A stretch of DNA of 64,000 nucleotides from Rhodococcoides kyotonense (lineage in GTDB: Bacteria; Actinomycetota; Actinomycetes; Mycobacteriales; Mycobacteriaceae), in the NCBI RefSeq assembly GCF_001645385.1, contig NZ_LVHI01000039.1:1-64000 (forward strand), written 5' to 3'. The notes beneath the pieces are model-generated. The model saw only the letters and a program-made list of their open reading frames with translations. It was not told the origin of the DNA and ran no database searches. The position numbers and the translations under genes are program-made. Below are positions 17,086 through 24,907 of this stretch, piece by piece (the first letter of the stretch is position 1; every line of letters starts with the position of its first letter).

Positions 17086-17472
17086 TCACTCGTGCCCGTG
17101 ATGGGCATGGGTGGCGCCGAGTTCGTGCAACATGGAGTGCACGATGTCGTCGTCGAGGCGGTACGACATCTTCTTCCCGTCGCGCTGAACCGCCACCCAC
17201 CCCTCGTTTCGAAGAAGCCGGAGTGCGTGGGATACCGACGTCGCCGACATGCCGAGCGCGGCAGACAGATCCGACACGCAGATCCCCGGCGCGCGGTGCA
17301 TGCACAGCAGAATGCGCAGCCTCGTCAGGTCGCCCAGAAGGTCGAAACGCTGAACCCAGTCTCCGATGTCGTCGACGGCATCGAGTGCGGCTCTGGCCTG
17401 GGCTACGTGTTCCGGATCGAAGGCTTCGGTCGAGTCGGTCGATGCCGGATCGGCAGTGGACGGGTCGGTCAT
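17086..17472 (-). CDS. ArsR/SmtB-family metal-responsive regulator
   Basis: Winged-helix repressor of 128 residues. The HTH is visible in LGDLTRLRILLCMHRAPGICVSDLSAALGMSATSVSHALRLLRNEGWVAVQRDGKKMSYRL. The C-terminal helix LDDDIVHSMLHELGATHAHHGHE carries Asp and several His in the place of the SmtB/NmtR alpha-5 site, so Ni, Co or Zn sensing is likely. The start overlaps the ureD stop by 4 bases, making it the last gene of the urease operon. A nickel-sensing role is inferred from that linkage. Confidence 0.88.
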   Translation of the reverse strand: MTDPSTADPASTDSTEAFDPEHVAQARAALDAVDDIGDWVQRFDLLGDLTRLRILLCMHRAPGICVSDLSAALGMSATSVSHALRLLRNEGWVAVQRDGKKMSYRLDDDIVHSMLHELGATHAHHGHE

Positions 17473-18134
17473 GGCACCAACGGTAGTGCGTCGAGCGCGG
17501 GACCGGTGCTCGTCGTCAAACTCCCTCCCGCGGCCAACGGCATACGGACGGCGGAACTGCCGACGGCCCCGGCCGGTCGATCGTCCGGATACACGAGTGT
17601 GCTGGACAACGACCGCGGCGCGGACAACACGTCGTGTCCGACCGTGCCGACGCCCAATTCGACGCGGTGACGGAGATGAGCGTGTCCGTCCACATCGGTG
17701 TGCATCGTTCCGATCCACCGACCGAGGTTCTCGCCGACACGCCCGATCTGGACGCGCTCGCGATACTCGATTCGCGACGACGCAGCGAACTCGATCCGCG
17801 TGCGAGTGTGATGTATCGCGTTGCCCGCGACGACCATCGGCTCGGGATCGAAGACGAGGACGCCTCCCTCGTCCACGCTCACGAGCCATTCCGCATTCGA
17901 CTCGACGACCGACCGGCCGGGAAGCGCGACCGACGCGGCCACGCTGTGCAGCGACAGCGTGGCACCGGCCCCGACGACGATCCTGATGCACAGAGTGTCG
18001 CCGCCGAGAGGCGTTGCGGCAGTGCCGATCATGTGGACGGTGTCCGGACCCGTCAGACGCGCGGCCAACCCACCGACTGCGTCGATCCTCGGACTTCGAT
18101 CGGCGGACGCGACGATGGTGAGCTCAGTGCGCAT
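17469..18134 (-). CDS. ureD: Urease accessory protein UreD
   Basis: Chaperone of 221 residues that binds apo-urease and, with UreF and UreG, inserts nickel. The UreD/UreH pattern is seen in VHMIGTAATPLGGDTLCIRIVVGAGATLSLHSVAASVALPG and in the later RERVQIGRVGE. Somewhat shorter than the usual 260-280 residues, as in other actinobacteria. The start overlaps the ureG 3' end by 11 bases. Confidence 0.9.
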   Translation of the reverse strand: MRTELTIVASADRSPRIDAVGGLAARLTGPDTVHMIGTAATPLGGDTLCIRIVVGAGATLSLHSVAASVALPGRSVVESNAEWLVSVDEGGVLVFDPEPMVVAGNAIHHTRTRIEFAASSRIEYRERVQIGRVGENLGRWIGTMHTDVDGHAHLRHRVELGVGTVGHDVLSAPRSLSSTLVYPDDRPAGAVGSSAVRMPLAAGGSLTTSTGPALDALPLVP

Positions 18135-18816
18135 CGGCCGCGGCCGACTCCCGCAGCTGCGTTCTGATCCATTCGAGCACCAGCGACGCCGACGGATCCT
18201 CGGTCAGCGAGACGAGAGCGGTAGGGCGGCCTTCCCGAACGCGGACGGCGTCGTTCTCCATCACGGTCAGGTCGGCGCCGACGAACGGGGCCAGGTCGGT
18301 CTTGTTGATCACCAACAGATCCGAGTAGGTGACGCCAGGTCCGCCCTTGCGCGGAACTTTGTCGCCGCCTGCGACGTCGACGACGAAAATCTGCACGTCG
18401 ATCAGTCCCGAGGAGAACGTGGCGGTCAGATTGTCTCCACCCGACTCGACCAGGATCAGGTCCAGCGGCGGGTTGCCCTCCACCAAGTCGTCGATGGCAT
18501 CGAGGTTGGCGGTGATGTCGTCGCGGATCGCGGTGTGGGGGCACCCACCGGTCTGCACGGCCGTGATGCGCTCGTCGGGCAGCACGGCATGACGCCGCAG
18601 GAAGTCGGCGTCCTCCGTCGTGTAGATGTCGTTGGTCAACACCGCGAGCGACAGCTCGTCACGTAGTTCCCGGCACAGCGCCGCCACCAGAGCGGTCTTG
18701 CCGGATCCGACGGGTCCGCCGATTCCGACGCGCAGCGCCTCCCCGGGAACGCGGGTCCGGCGCGGTCGGTCGTGGCTGTGGTCGTGCGGTTCGCCGTCGA
18801 TCAGATGCGGAGGCAT
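18124..18816 (-). CDS. ureG: Urease accessory GTPase UreG
   Basis: SIMIBI GTPase of 230 residues powering nickel insertion. P-loop GIGGPVGSGKTALVAAL at about 28-44, switch region TNDIYTTEDADFL, the Ni-binding CxH motif as GGCPHTAIRDD, ESGGDNL and base-specificity NKTDLA. A short His-rich head (HDHSHD) may hold extra nickel. The ATG at 18816 is preferred: it follows AAAGGCGG and gives a normal length, whereas the open frame runs back to 18972 inside ureF. No ureE is seen, so this His-rich N terminus may matter. Confidence 0.95.
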   Translation of the reverse strand: MPPHLIDGEPHDHSHDRPRRTRVPGEALRVGIGGPVGSGKTALVAALCRELRDELSLAVLTNDIYTTEDADFLRRHAVLPDERITAVQTGGCPHTAIRDDITANLDAIDDLVEGNPPLDLILVESGGDNLTATFSSGLIDVQIFVVDVAGGDKVPRKGGPGVTYSDLLVINKTDLAPFVGADLTVMENDAVRVREGRPTALVSLTEDPSASLVLEWIRTQLRESAAADAH

Positions 18817-18850
18817 GGGTTTTCCGCCTTTCTTGTGGTGTGCCGATCGG

Positions 18851-19507
18851 TCAGGACACGAACAGAGGTCGTTCGCGAAGGGCATGGGACTCGGACAGGA
18901 CGTCCAGCAGTGGATCGGACAGGTCGACCAACTCAGGATGCGTCGACACGACGACATCGGTGACCTCGTCACACGTGCGTGCCAGTCGCAGCGTGCAGGC
19001 GGCCACGTCCGATGGATCGAGGGCGAGCAGCCGCTGTGCCGCGATCGCCGACCCGGTCATCGTCGTGTAGATCTGAACCGCCGCGATGTCGCGATACGAC
19101 AGGCCGGCGACTCGGCCGACTAGTCCGGCCACGACCGGTAGGTGCGGTCGGCGGGCCACGCCGTTCCAATCATGTTCGGGCCACGTCGTTTTCGCGAGCC
19201 TGAGCAGACCTCTCCCCTGCGCCCGTGACGCACCACGCGCTGCGGGCGACGGAATGCGCGCGTCCGTCTCGGCGTCCGCGGTCGTCGGGTCGAGCAGCCC
19301 GGCGCAGACCGAAGCGGCGATCGACGCACCCACGGCACCGCTTGTACGGAGACGACGGTTCAGGAATGCCTCGACCGTCGGCAGGTCGCGGACCACACCC
19401 TGTTCGACGGCTTCCTCGACGCCGCCGGAGTGCACGTGGCCCCCGGTGGGCAGGCGCGAATCGGCCAGGGTGAGAAGCGTCGAAACCTGAGCTGTCACTG
19501 CACTCAA
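18851..19507 (-). CDS. ureF: Urease accessory protein UreF
   Basis: All-helical GTPase-activating partner in the UreDFG complex, 218 residues. Typical N terminus LLTLADSRLPTGGHVHSGGVEEAVEQG. The C-terminal helices are preserved (VAACTLRLARTCDEVTDVVVSTHPELVDLS). Its start overlaps the ureC stop (ATGA). ureG follows after 34 bases. Confidence 0.9.
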   Translation of the reverse strand: MSAVTAQVSTLLTLADSRLPTGGHVHSGGVEEAVEQGVVRDLPTVEAFLNRRLRTSGAVGASIAASVCAGLLDPTTADAETDARIPSPAARGASRAQGRGLLRLAKTTWPEHDWNGVARRPHLPVVAGLVGRVAGLSYRDIAAVQIYTTMTGSAIAAQRLLALDPSDVAACTLRLARTCDEVTDVVVSTHPELVDLSDPLLDVLSESHALRERPLFVS

Positions 19508-21225
19508 AACAGGAAATACCTTTGCGCCATGGGCAACTCGGTGGCCGGCTGCTCGGTCCAGACCTCACCGTCGATACGCACGGTGAACGTGTCGGGATCG
19601 ACCTCGATCCGCGGTTGCGCGTCGTTGTGCGGCATGTCGGCCTTTCCGACAGCGCGCACGTTACCGACCGGGACGAGCCTGCGGTCGCAGTTCAACCGGT
19701 CCGCCAAACCGTCCTCGATGGCCTGCGGGGCGACGAAGTGCACCGACGTCGCGGCCGCTGCCTTCGCGGAGGCACCGAACATCGGACGCGGCAGTTCGGG
19801 CTGAGGGGTCGGGATGGATGCGTTGGCGTCACCCATCTGGGCCCACGCGATCATGCCGCCCTTGATCACCAGGTGGGGCCGGACACCGAAGAACGCCGGA
19901 TCCCACAACACGAGGTCGGCCAGCTTGCCCGGTTCGACCGAGCCGACCTCGTGATCCAGCCCATGAGCCACCGCAGGACAGATGGTGTACTTCGCGATGT
20001 AGCGCATGACGCGGGCGTTGTCGGCGCGGACATCGCCCGACAGGTAGCCGCGACGCTTCTTCATGACGTGCGCCGTCTGCCACGTCCGCAGTACGACCTC
20101 ACCGATACGACCCATCGCCTGCGCGTCGCTGCCGATCATCGAGATGGCGCCCATGTCGTGCAACAGATCCTCGGCAGCAATCGTCGACGGCCGAATCCGG
20201 CTCTCCGCGAACGCGAGATCCTCCGGAATGGACGGGCTGAGGTGATGGCACACCATCAGCATGTCGAGATGCTCGTCGAGGGTGTTGACGGTGTGCGGCC
20301 GCGTCGGATTCGTGGAACTGGGCAGCACGTACCCCTCGGACGCGACGGTGATGATGTCCGGCGCGTGCCCTCCGCCTGCGCCCTCGGTGTGATAGGCGTG
20401 GATGCCGCGACCCTTGATCGCGGCGAGCGTCGTCTCGACGAACCCTGCTTCGTTCAGAGTGTCCGAGTGCAGCGCCGCCTGGACCCCTGCCTCCTCGCAC
20501 ACCGACAGGCACGCATCGATCGCCGCGGGCGTCGATCCCCAGTCCTCGTGCAGTTTGAACCCCGAAGCGCCTGCGCGCAGTTGCTCCCACATCGCATCGC
20601 GGCTGACCGTGTTGCCCTTGCCGAGCAACACGATGTTCATCGGCCAGTCGTCGAGCGACTCGAGCATGCGCGACAGGTGCCACGCGCCCGGCGTCACGGT
20701 CGTCGCCTTGCTGCCCTCCGCAGGCCCCGTGCCACCCCCGATGACCGTGGTGATGCCGCCTGCGAGTGCCTCGTCCATGATCTGCGGGCAGATGAAGTGG
20801 ACATGGCAGTCGATTCCGCCTGCGGTGAGAATCTTGCCGTTGCCCGCGATGATCTCCGTCGACGGCCCGATCACGAGATCGGGATGCACCCCGGACATCG
20901 TGTCCGGGTTACCCGCCTTGCCGAGCGCCACGATTCGGCCGTCGCGAATTCCGACATCGGCCTTGACGATGCCCCAATGGTCGACGACGACCACTCCGGT
21001 GATGACGGTGTCGGGTGCGCCGTCGGCACGCGACGCGCGGGACTGTCCCATCGATTCGCGAATGACCTTGCCGCCACCGAACACGGCCTCTTCTCCGGCC
21101 AGACCGGGTCCGCCACTGCGATCCTCGGTGATCTCGATCAGAAGATCCGTGTCCGCCAACCGGATTCGGTCACCCGTCGTCGGTCCGAACAGTTGCGCAT
21201 AGCGGGCTCGACTCAGGTGCGCCAT
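19504..21225 (-). CDS. ureC: Urease alpha subunit
   Basis: Catalytic subunit hydrolysing urea to ammonia and carbamate, 573 residues. All dinuclear nickel ligands are recognisable: GGIDCHVHF (two His), GFKLHEDWG (Lys that is carbamylated, plus His), ALHSDTLNE, HTEGAGGGHAPD and MIGSDAQAMGR (Asp). The mobile-flap Cys lies in MVCHHLSPSIPEDLAFAESRIR. The start overlaps the ureAB stop by one base (TGATG). No degradation is seen, so the enzyme should be active when nickel is supplied. Confidence 0.97.
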   Translation of the reverse strand: MAHLSRARYAQLFGPTTGDRIRLADTDLLIEITEDRSGGPGLAGEEAVFGGGKVIRESMGQSRASRADGAPDTVITGVVVVDHWGIVKADVGIRDGRIVALGKAGNPDTMSGVHPDLVIGPSTEIIAGNGKILTAGGIDCHVHFICPQIMDEALAGGITTVIGGGTGPAEGSKATTVTPGAWHLSRMLESLDDWPMNIVLLGKGNTVSRDAMWEQLRAGASGFKLHEDWGSTPAAIDACLSVCEEAGVQAALHSDTLNEAGFVETTLAAIKGRGIHAYHTEGAGGGHAPDIITVASEGYVLPSSTNPTRPHTVNTLDEHLDMLMVCHHLSPSIPEDLAFAESRIRPSTIAAEDLLHDMGAISMIGSDAQAMGRIGEVVLRTWQTAHVMKKRRGYLSGDVRADNARVMRYIAKYTICPAVAHGLDHEVGSVEPGKLADLVLWDPAFFGVRPHLVIKGGMIAWAQMGDANASIPTPQPELPRPMFGASAKAAAATSVHFVAPQAIEDGLADRLNCDRRLVPVGNVRAVGKADMPHNDAQPRIEVDPDTFTVRIDGEVWTEQPATELPMAQRYFLF

Positions 21226-21857
21226 CAGGCATCCAACTTTCCGGGAGGGTTCATGCTCAGCCCGTGCACTTCTCGTCCGCCGGCGAGGGGGACCAACTGC
21301 ACCGTCATCGCGATGCCGGGTTCGAACCGCACTGCCGTGCCTGCGGGAATGTCGAGTCGCCGCCCGTACGCGGCGGCGCGGTCGTAGTCCAGTGCCTCGT
21401 TCGATTGCGGGAAGTGCACGTGGCTTCCGACCTGGACGGGCCTGTCCCCGGTGTTGACTACGTCGATCGTCACCACGTCGGCGCCTTCGTTGATCTCGAT
21501 CGTTCCGTCCTCGGTGATGATCTCCCCCGGAACGAGATGGCCGTCACCACGCTTCGGCGAGATCGGCTCGTGCACGGTGATGAGCTTCGTTCCGTCCGGG
21601 AACGTCGCTTCCACCTGCACTTCCGGAAGCAGTTCCGGTACACCGCCGATGACGTCGTCTGCCGTGAGAACCTCACGACCCGACACCATCAGTTCGGCCA
21701 CCGAGCGACCGTCACGCGCCCCCTCGAGCAGATGATCGGTGATCAGAGCGATCGCCTCGGGATGGTTGAGCTTGCGCCCGCGAGCCTGGCGCTTTCGAGC
21801 CAGCTCTGCTGCATAGCTGAGCAGTAGGCGATCCTGCTCGTGCGGAGTCAGCCGCAT
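21225..21857 (-). CDS. ureAB: Fused urease gamma-beta subunit
   Basis: Protein of 210 residues joining the two small urease subunits. Residues 1-95 are UreA-like (MRLTPHEQDRLLLSYAAELARKRQARG, ending FPDGTKLITVHEP). Residues 108-210 are UreB-like (VPGEIITEDGTIEINEGADVVTIDVVNTGDRPVQVGSHVHF). The 12-residue linker ISPKRGDGH joins them without a break. M. tuberculosis keeps separate ureA and ureB; Helicobacter UreA has this fused order. The ATG at 21857 follows GGATGGAGA and gives the canonical MRLTPHEQ start. Confidence 0.95.
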   Translation of the reverse strand: MRLTPHEQDRLLLSYAAELARKRQARGRKLNHPEAIALITDHLLEGARDGRSVAELMVSGREVLTADDVIGGVPELLPEVQVEATFPDGTKLITVHEPISPKRGDGHLVPGEIITEDGTIEINEGADVVTIDVVNTGDRPVQVGSHVHFPQSNEALDYDRAAAYGRRLDIPAGTAVRFEPGIAMTVQLVPLAGGREVHGLSMNPPGKLDA

Positions 21858-21975
21858 CGAATCTCCATCCCTCTCACGCGAACACCGTCGGGCGTCCACG
21901 CTAGTACCGACGCAGACCCACTCGGCGTGCGGGCGATGCTGAACGCCAGGGTGTTTCGCGGTGGAAACCCAGGTT

Positions 21976-23259
21976 TTACACGCTCGAAACAGGACCGGTT
22001 GGAGCGCCGGCGGTACCGTCGGACCGATCGAGAAGGCTGCGGAGCGAAGCCCGCGTGATCGACGACGACACGTCCGACAACTCCCGTTCGGTCACCGCCC
22101 CGGAATCGAGGCCGCGAACGAGCACTCCCGCAAGTGCCTGTGCGGTCGCGGGCTCGTCCATGACGCCGCTGTCCTGTCGACTCAGATAGGCCGCCACCCG
22201 TGTCGCAGCAGTCGGCATCGCGTCACGGAAGAACCCGAGCGTCGCTGCCCACCGCGTCACCAGGTGCCCCGGGTGCATGTCCCACCCCTGGTAGAACCCA
22301 CGCTCGAGCGAACGGGTGACCAGACCGAAGTGCCTGCGCAACGCCGCCTCGATGTCGGCCTGCGAGCCGGCCGGGACCACCTGAGTGGACCCGTCGCACA
22401 CCCAGACGCCGGTCTGCGCCGCCGCCGCGAGCATCACGTTCTTGGCATGATCGGCCACCGGATGCGCCAGCGACTGCTGAGCGGACGTGATTCCGCACGC
22501 GGCGCTGTAGTCGTAGGTTCCGTAGTGCAGAGACGTGCATCTGCCGTCTGTCAGGCGCAGTGCCCGCGCGACGGTCGCCGTACCGTCGGGACCCACGACG
22601 GCCTGGGGACTCTCGATCTGCAACTCGAAGCGCAGCGCGTGATCCGTCAGCCCGTGCGCACGTTCGAGCTCCTCGCACAGTGCGACCACCGCGGTGACTT
22701 GTTCGGCCACACGCAGTTTCGGAACCGTGAAGACGAAGCCGTTCGGGACACCGCCCGCAGCATCGAGAACCAGTTCGAGTGTGCGAACGGCACGTCGCCG
22801 TTCGTGGGCGGCAAGTCCTTTGGGCCGGATGCCCACCCACGAAGGACCCGTCGGATCCGCCGCCAGCGCGGAAAGAACCTGCCCTGCGTGACGTGCATCG
22901 CGGTCCTCGTCCTCGTCCGAACGCCAGCCGTAACCGTCCTCGAAATCGAGCCGAAGATCCTGGATCGGCGACGTGTGCAGGACATCGCGAACCGTCGTCA
23001 GAACCCCTGCGGCGTCGAGGGATTCGACGACGTCGGCGTGCGCGTCGACGAGACGGGCTGCCTGACTACCCCACTGCTGCGGGATGCCGACGTCGGCGAC
23101 CGACGCGGGTACGTACACGGTGTGGATCGGCTGACCGCCGATACGGTCACCGGGATAGTCACGGGCGAGTTGCTCGTCGACGGGGCGGAGAATCGACTCG
23201 ATGCGGCCGAGGGCTGCACCGTCCAACCGGGTGTCGAAGTATTCGGCGTCTCTTCTCAC
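21976..23259 (-). CDS. HpcH/HpaI-type aldolase family protein (DUF6986)
   Basis: Protein of 427 residues with the TIM-barrel aldolase/CitE layout. Visible are IQDLRLDFEDGYGWRSDEDEDRDARHAG (acidic metal-binding segment), GIRPKGL, RFELQIESPQAVVG (Glu for metal) and LHYGTYDYSAACGI. The start is a GTG at 23259 giving VRRDAEYFDTRLDG; no ATG exists nearby. It begins 5 bases after the PaaI thioesterase stop, so the two form a unit ahead of the urease genes. The substrate is unknown; relatives cleave or form beta-hydroxyacyl or 2-keto acids. Confidence 0.82.
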   Translation of the reverse strand: MRRDAEYFDTRLDGAALGRIESILRPVDEQLARDYPGDRIGGQPIHTVYVPASVADVGIPQQWGSQAARLVDAHADVVESLDAAGVLTTVRDVLHTSPIQDLRLDFEDGYGWRSDEDEDRDARHAGQVLSALAADPTGPSWVGIRPKGLAAHERRRAVRTLELVLDAAGGVPNGFVFTVPKLRVAEQVTAVVALCEELERAHGLTDHALRFELQIESPQAVVGPDGTATVARALRLTDGRCTSLHYGTYDYSAACGITSAQQSLAHPVADHAKNVMLAAAAQTGVWVCDGSTQVVPAGSQADIEAALRRHFGLVTRSLERGFYQGWDMHPGHLVTRWAATLGFFRDAMPTAATRVAAYLSRQDSGVMDEPATAQALAGVLVRGLDSGAVTERELSDVSSSITRASLRSLLDRSDGTAGAPTGPVSSV

Positions 23260-23264
23260 GCGCC

Positions 23265-23726
23265 CTAGTGTCCCAGAATTGCCGTGTCCACGATGTTCGC
23301 GAGGCGGACCTTCCCCTGCGCGACGGCCTTTCCTGCCTCGTCGACGATGTCGACCCGCCACAGTTGTTGCGTACGACCGCGATGCACCGGTACTGCCTCG
23401 GCGGACAGCGTGCCCGAACGTGACGCACGCAGGAAATCGGTGTTGTTGTTCACGCCGACGACGTGGCCACGATTCCCCAGCCATACGCTCGCGCCGATGC
23501 TGGCCAGCGACTCGACCACGGAACAGAGAACTCCACCGTGCATGATTCCTGCGGGCTGATGCAGGCTCGGCGTGACGTCCCAGCGCGCACGCACGCGGTC
23601 GGCGGTGACCTCGGTGTACTCCAACCCGATCGCACCGTCGAATCCACGCGAACTCACTTCGGTGATCGCAGCTACATCGCCGCTCGCCATCACGGCCGCG
23701 TCGACGGTGGGTCCTGGCTCGCTCAT
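23265..23726 (-). CDS. PaaI-family hotdog-fold thioesterase
   Basis: Acyl-CoA thioesterase of 153 residues. Hotdog core with PAGIMHGGVLCSVVESLASIGA (HGG helix) and later RSGTLSAEAVPVHRGRTQQLWRVDI. A protein of this family also precedes urease in M. tuberculosis (Rv1847, from memory), so the linkage seems ancient, though no metabolic reason is known. The downstream aldolase is coupled. Confidence 0.88.
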   Translation of the reverse strand: MSEPGPTVDAAVMASGDVAAITEVSSRGFDGAIGLEYTEVTADRVRARWDVTPSLHQPAGIMHGGVLCSVVESLASIGASVWLGNRGHVVGVNNNTDFLRASRSGTLSAEAVPVHRGRTQQLWRVDIVDEAGKAVAQGKVRLANIVDTAILGH

Positions 23727-23895
23727 CGAATCTCCTCAAGCTGGTCCTGGTGTCACGACGGTTCGAACACCGACGAATCCAGAACTACACGAGGACATCT
23801 GCACATGGATCGGCGGGCCTCACATCGAGAGATGTGGACCGGGAGTCACTGCAGCCCTCAGGACTCCGGCGCGGTCCGTTCGTCTGGGATCTAGA

Positions 23896-23914
23896 ATAGG
23901 CAAGCCTTACCTGA
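23896..23914. promoter_or_regulatory. IdeR/DtxR-like iron box, orphan
   Basis: A 19-base site with AGGCAAGCCTTACCT matches TTAGGTTAGGCTAACCTAA at 13 positions. It lies 25 bases beyond the 3' end of the iron-region hypothetical gene and about 170 bases upstream of the thioesterase start. No gene start is close enough to make its target certain. Confidence 0.45.
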
Positions 23915-23939
23915 TTGGCAACAGCTTCCGACGCCTTTT

Positions 23940-24734
23940 TCAGGAGGCTCGCGATCGCAGTCGCGCCGCTGTCGACAGGCGCGACCGAACCGGCGCGCCG
24001 GCCGCCACGAACGCGTCGAGCAACGCTTGACCACGACGCGCCCCGTCGGACACCCGGGCGCCGGCCAGAACCGGAACGTAGGTCGATGCACCCAGCACGG
24101 CGTCGCCGACAAGACTCCAGAATGTCCGCGCATCCAACGGCGCACGTGCTCCGATCGAGCGCAGTACTGCATGCAGCGAGGTGATGCATCGGTGGGCCGT
24201 CCAGACCAGAAGGGCTTCCTCGCACGGAAGGGTCACCGCACCCGGTTGGCCTTCGAGGTGGTCTCCGGGCAGGACGCGGAGCATCGGCGACGACACTCCC
24301 GCCCAATCGATTCCGCCGTCGCTGTCCATGTGAATCCACAGGTTGTCGATGCCGGGGTCCCAGGCACGACCCTCGAGCACGATCAGCGCCGCCACGCGCC
24401 CGACGACCGCATGAATGAGCGCGGTCGCGACCTGCGCGGCCGCAGCTTCGGGTAGCCGGAGGTCTTCCAACGACCTCGCGAGCATCTGATCGGTTCGGCC
24501 GTCCTCGAGCCCCACGCCTAGCTGCCACCAGCGCCGCTTGGCCTCCTGTGCCATGGATGCGATCGCGTACATGCGGGGGTAATCGGGGTTCAGCGCTCGA
24601 AGTTCGATACACGAGCGCGACAGCGCACCACCGTCGTCGATGCGGGTGATCGATCGATGCACCTCGGCCCATGCGGCGGACGTCGTAGTCGCAACTGACA
24701 CCGAAACACTCCCTCTGTTGTTCCCTCGGCCCAC
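23940..24734 (-). CDS. Hypothetical protein, probably iron-regulated, FhuF-like in part
   Basis: Protein of 264 residues with no signal peptide. The central segment (IHMDSDGGIDWAGVSSPMLRVLPG, then AHRCITSLHAVLRSIGARAPLDARTFWSLVGDAVLGASTYV) recalls siderophore-ferric reductases of the FhuF group. The C-terminal CC-x(n)-C cluster that holds their 2Fe-2S centre is absent and no frame restores it. It may be a reductase relative without the cluster or an unrelated accessory protein. An IdeR-like box starts 12 bases upstream of its start, and the siderophore permease operon is divergent. Confidence 0.7.
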   Translation of the reverse strand: MGRGNNRGSVSVSVATTTSAAWAEVHRSITRIDDGGALSRSCIELRALNPDYPRMYAIASMAQEAKRRWWQLGVGLEDGRTDQMLARSLEDLRLPEAAAAQVATALIHAVVGRVAALIVLEGRAWDPGIDNLWIHMDSDGGIDWAGVSSPMLRVLPGDHLEGQPGAVTLPCEEALLVWTAHRCITSLHAVLRSIGARAPLDARTFWSLVGDAVLGASTYVPVLAGARVSDGARRGQALLDAFVAAGAPVRSRLSTAARLRSRAS

Positions 24735-24745
24735 GGCCGCTGTGC

Positions 24746-24833
24746 ATAGGCTAGCCTAACCAATGCCACACGGTAGCGGTCCATCAGGCCATGTCTCCTG
24801 CATCACTGGAATGCGTTGGCTAGCCTTACCTGG
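24746..24833. promoter_or_regulatory. Two IdeR/DtxR-like iron boxes in the divergent promoter
   Basis: Box A (24746-24764) contains the palindrome TAGGCTAGCCTA followed by ACC and matches TTAGGTTAGGCTAACCTAA at 14 of 19 positions. Box B (24815-24833), TTGGCTAGCCTTACCT, matches 12. Both share a GGCTAGCC core. They lie between the minus-strand hypothetical gene and the plus-strand iron permease, so iron-loaded IdeR could repress both directions. Confidence 0.7.
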
Positions 24834-24907
24834 ACGCACGCTGAAGCAGAGGGTTCCGTAACCTAACTGCGTGGACCTTCGAACACAGTGAGGAATCAGG
24901 AACGACA

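Noticed and set aside
23740..23960. Small gene near the orphan iron box
   Set aside because: No open frame there has a start with a ribosome-binding site or protein-like composition.
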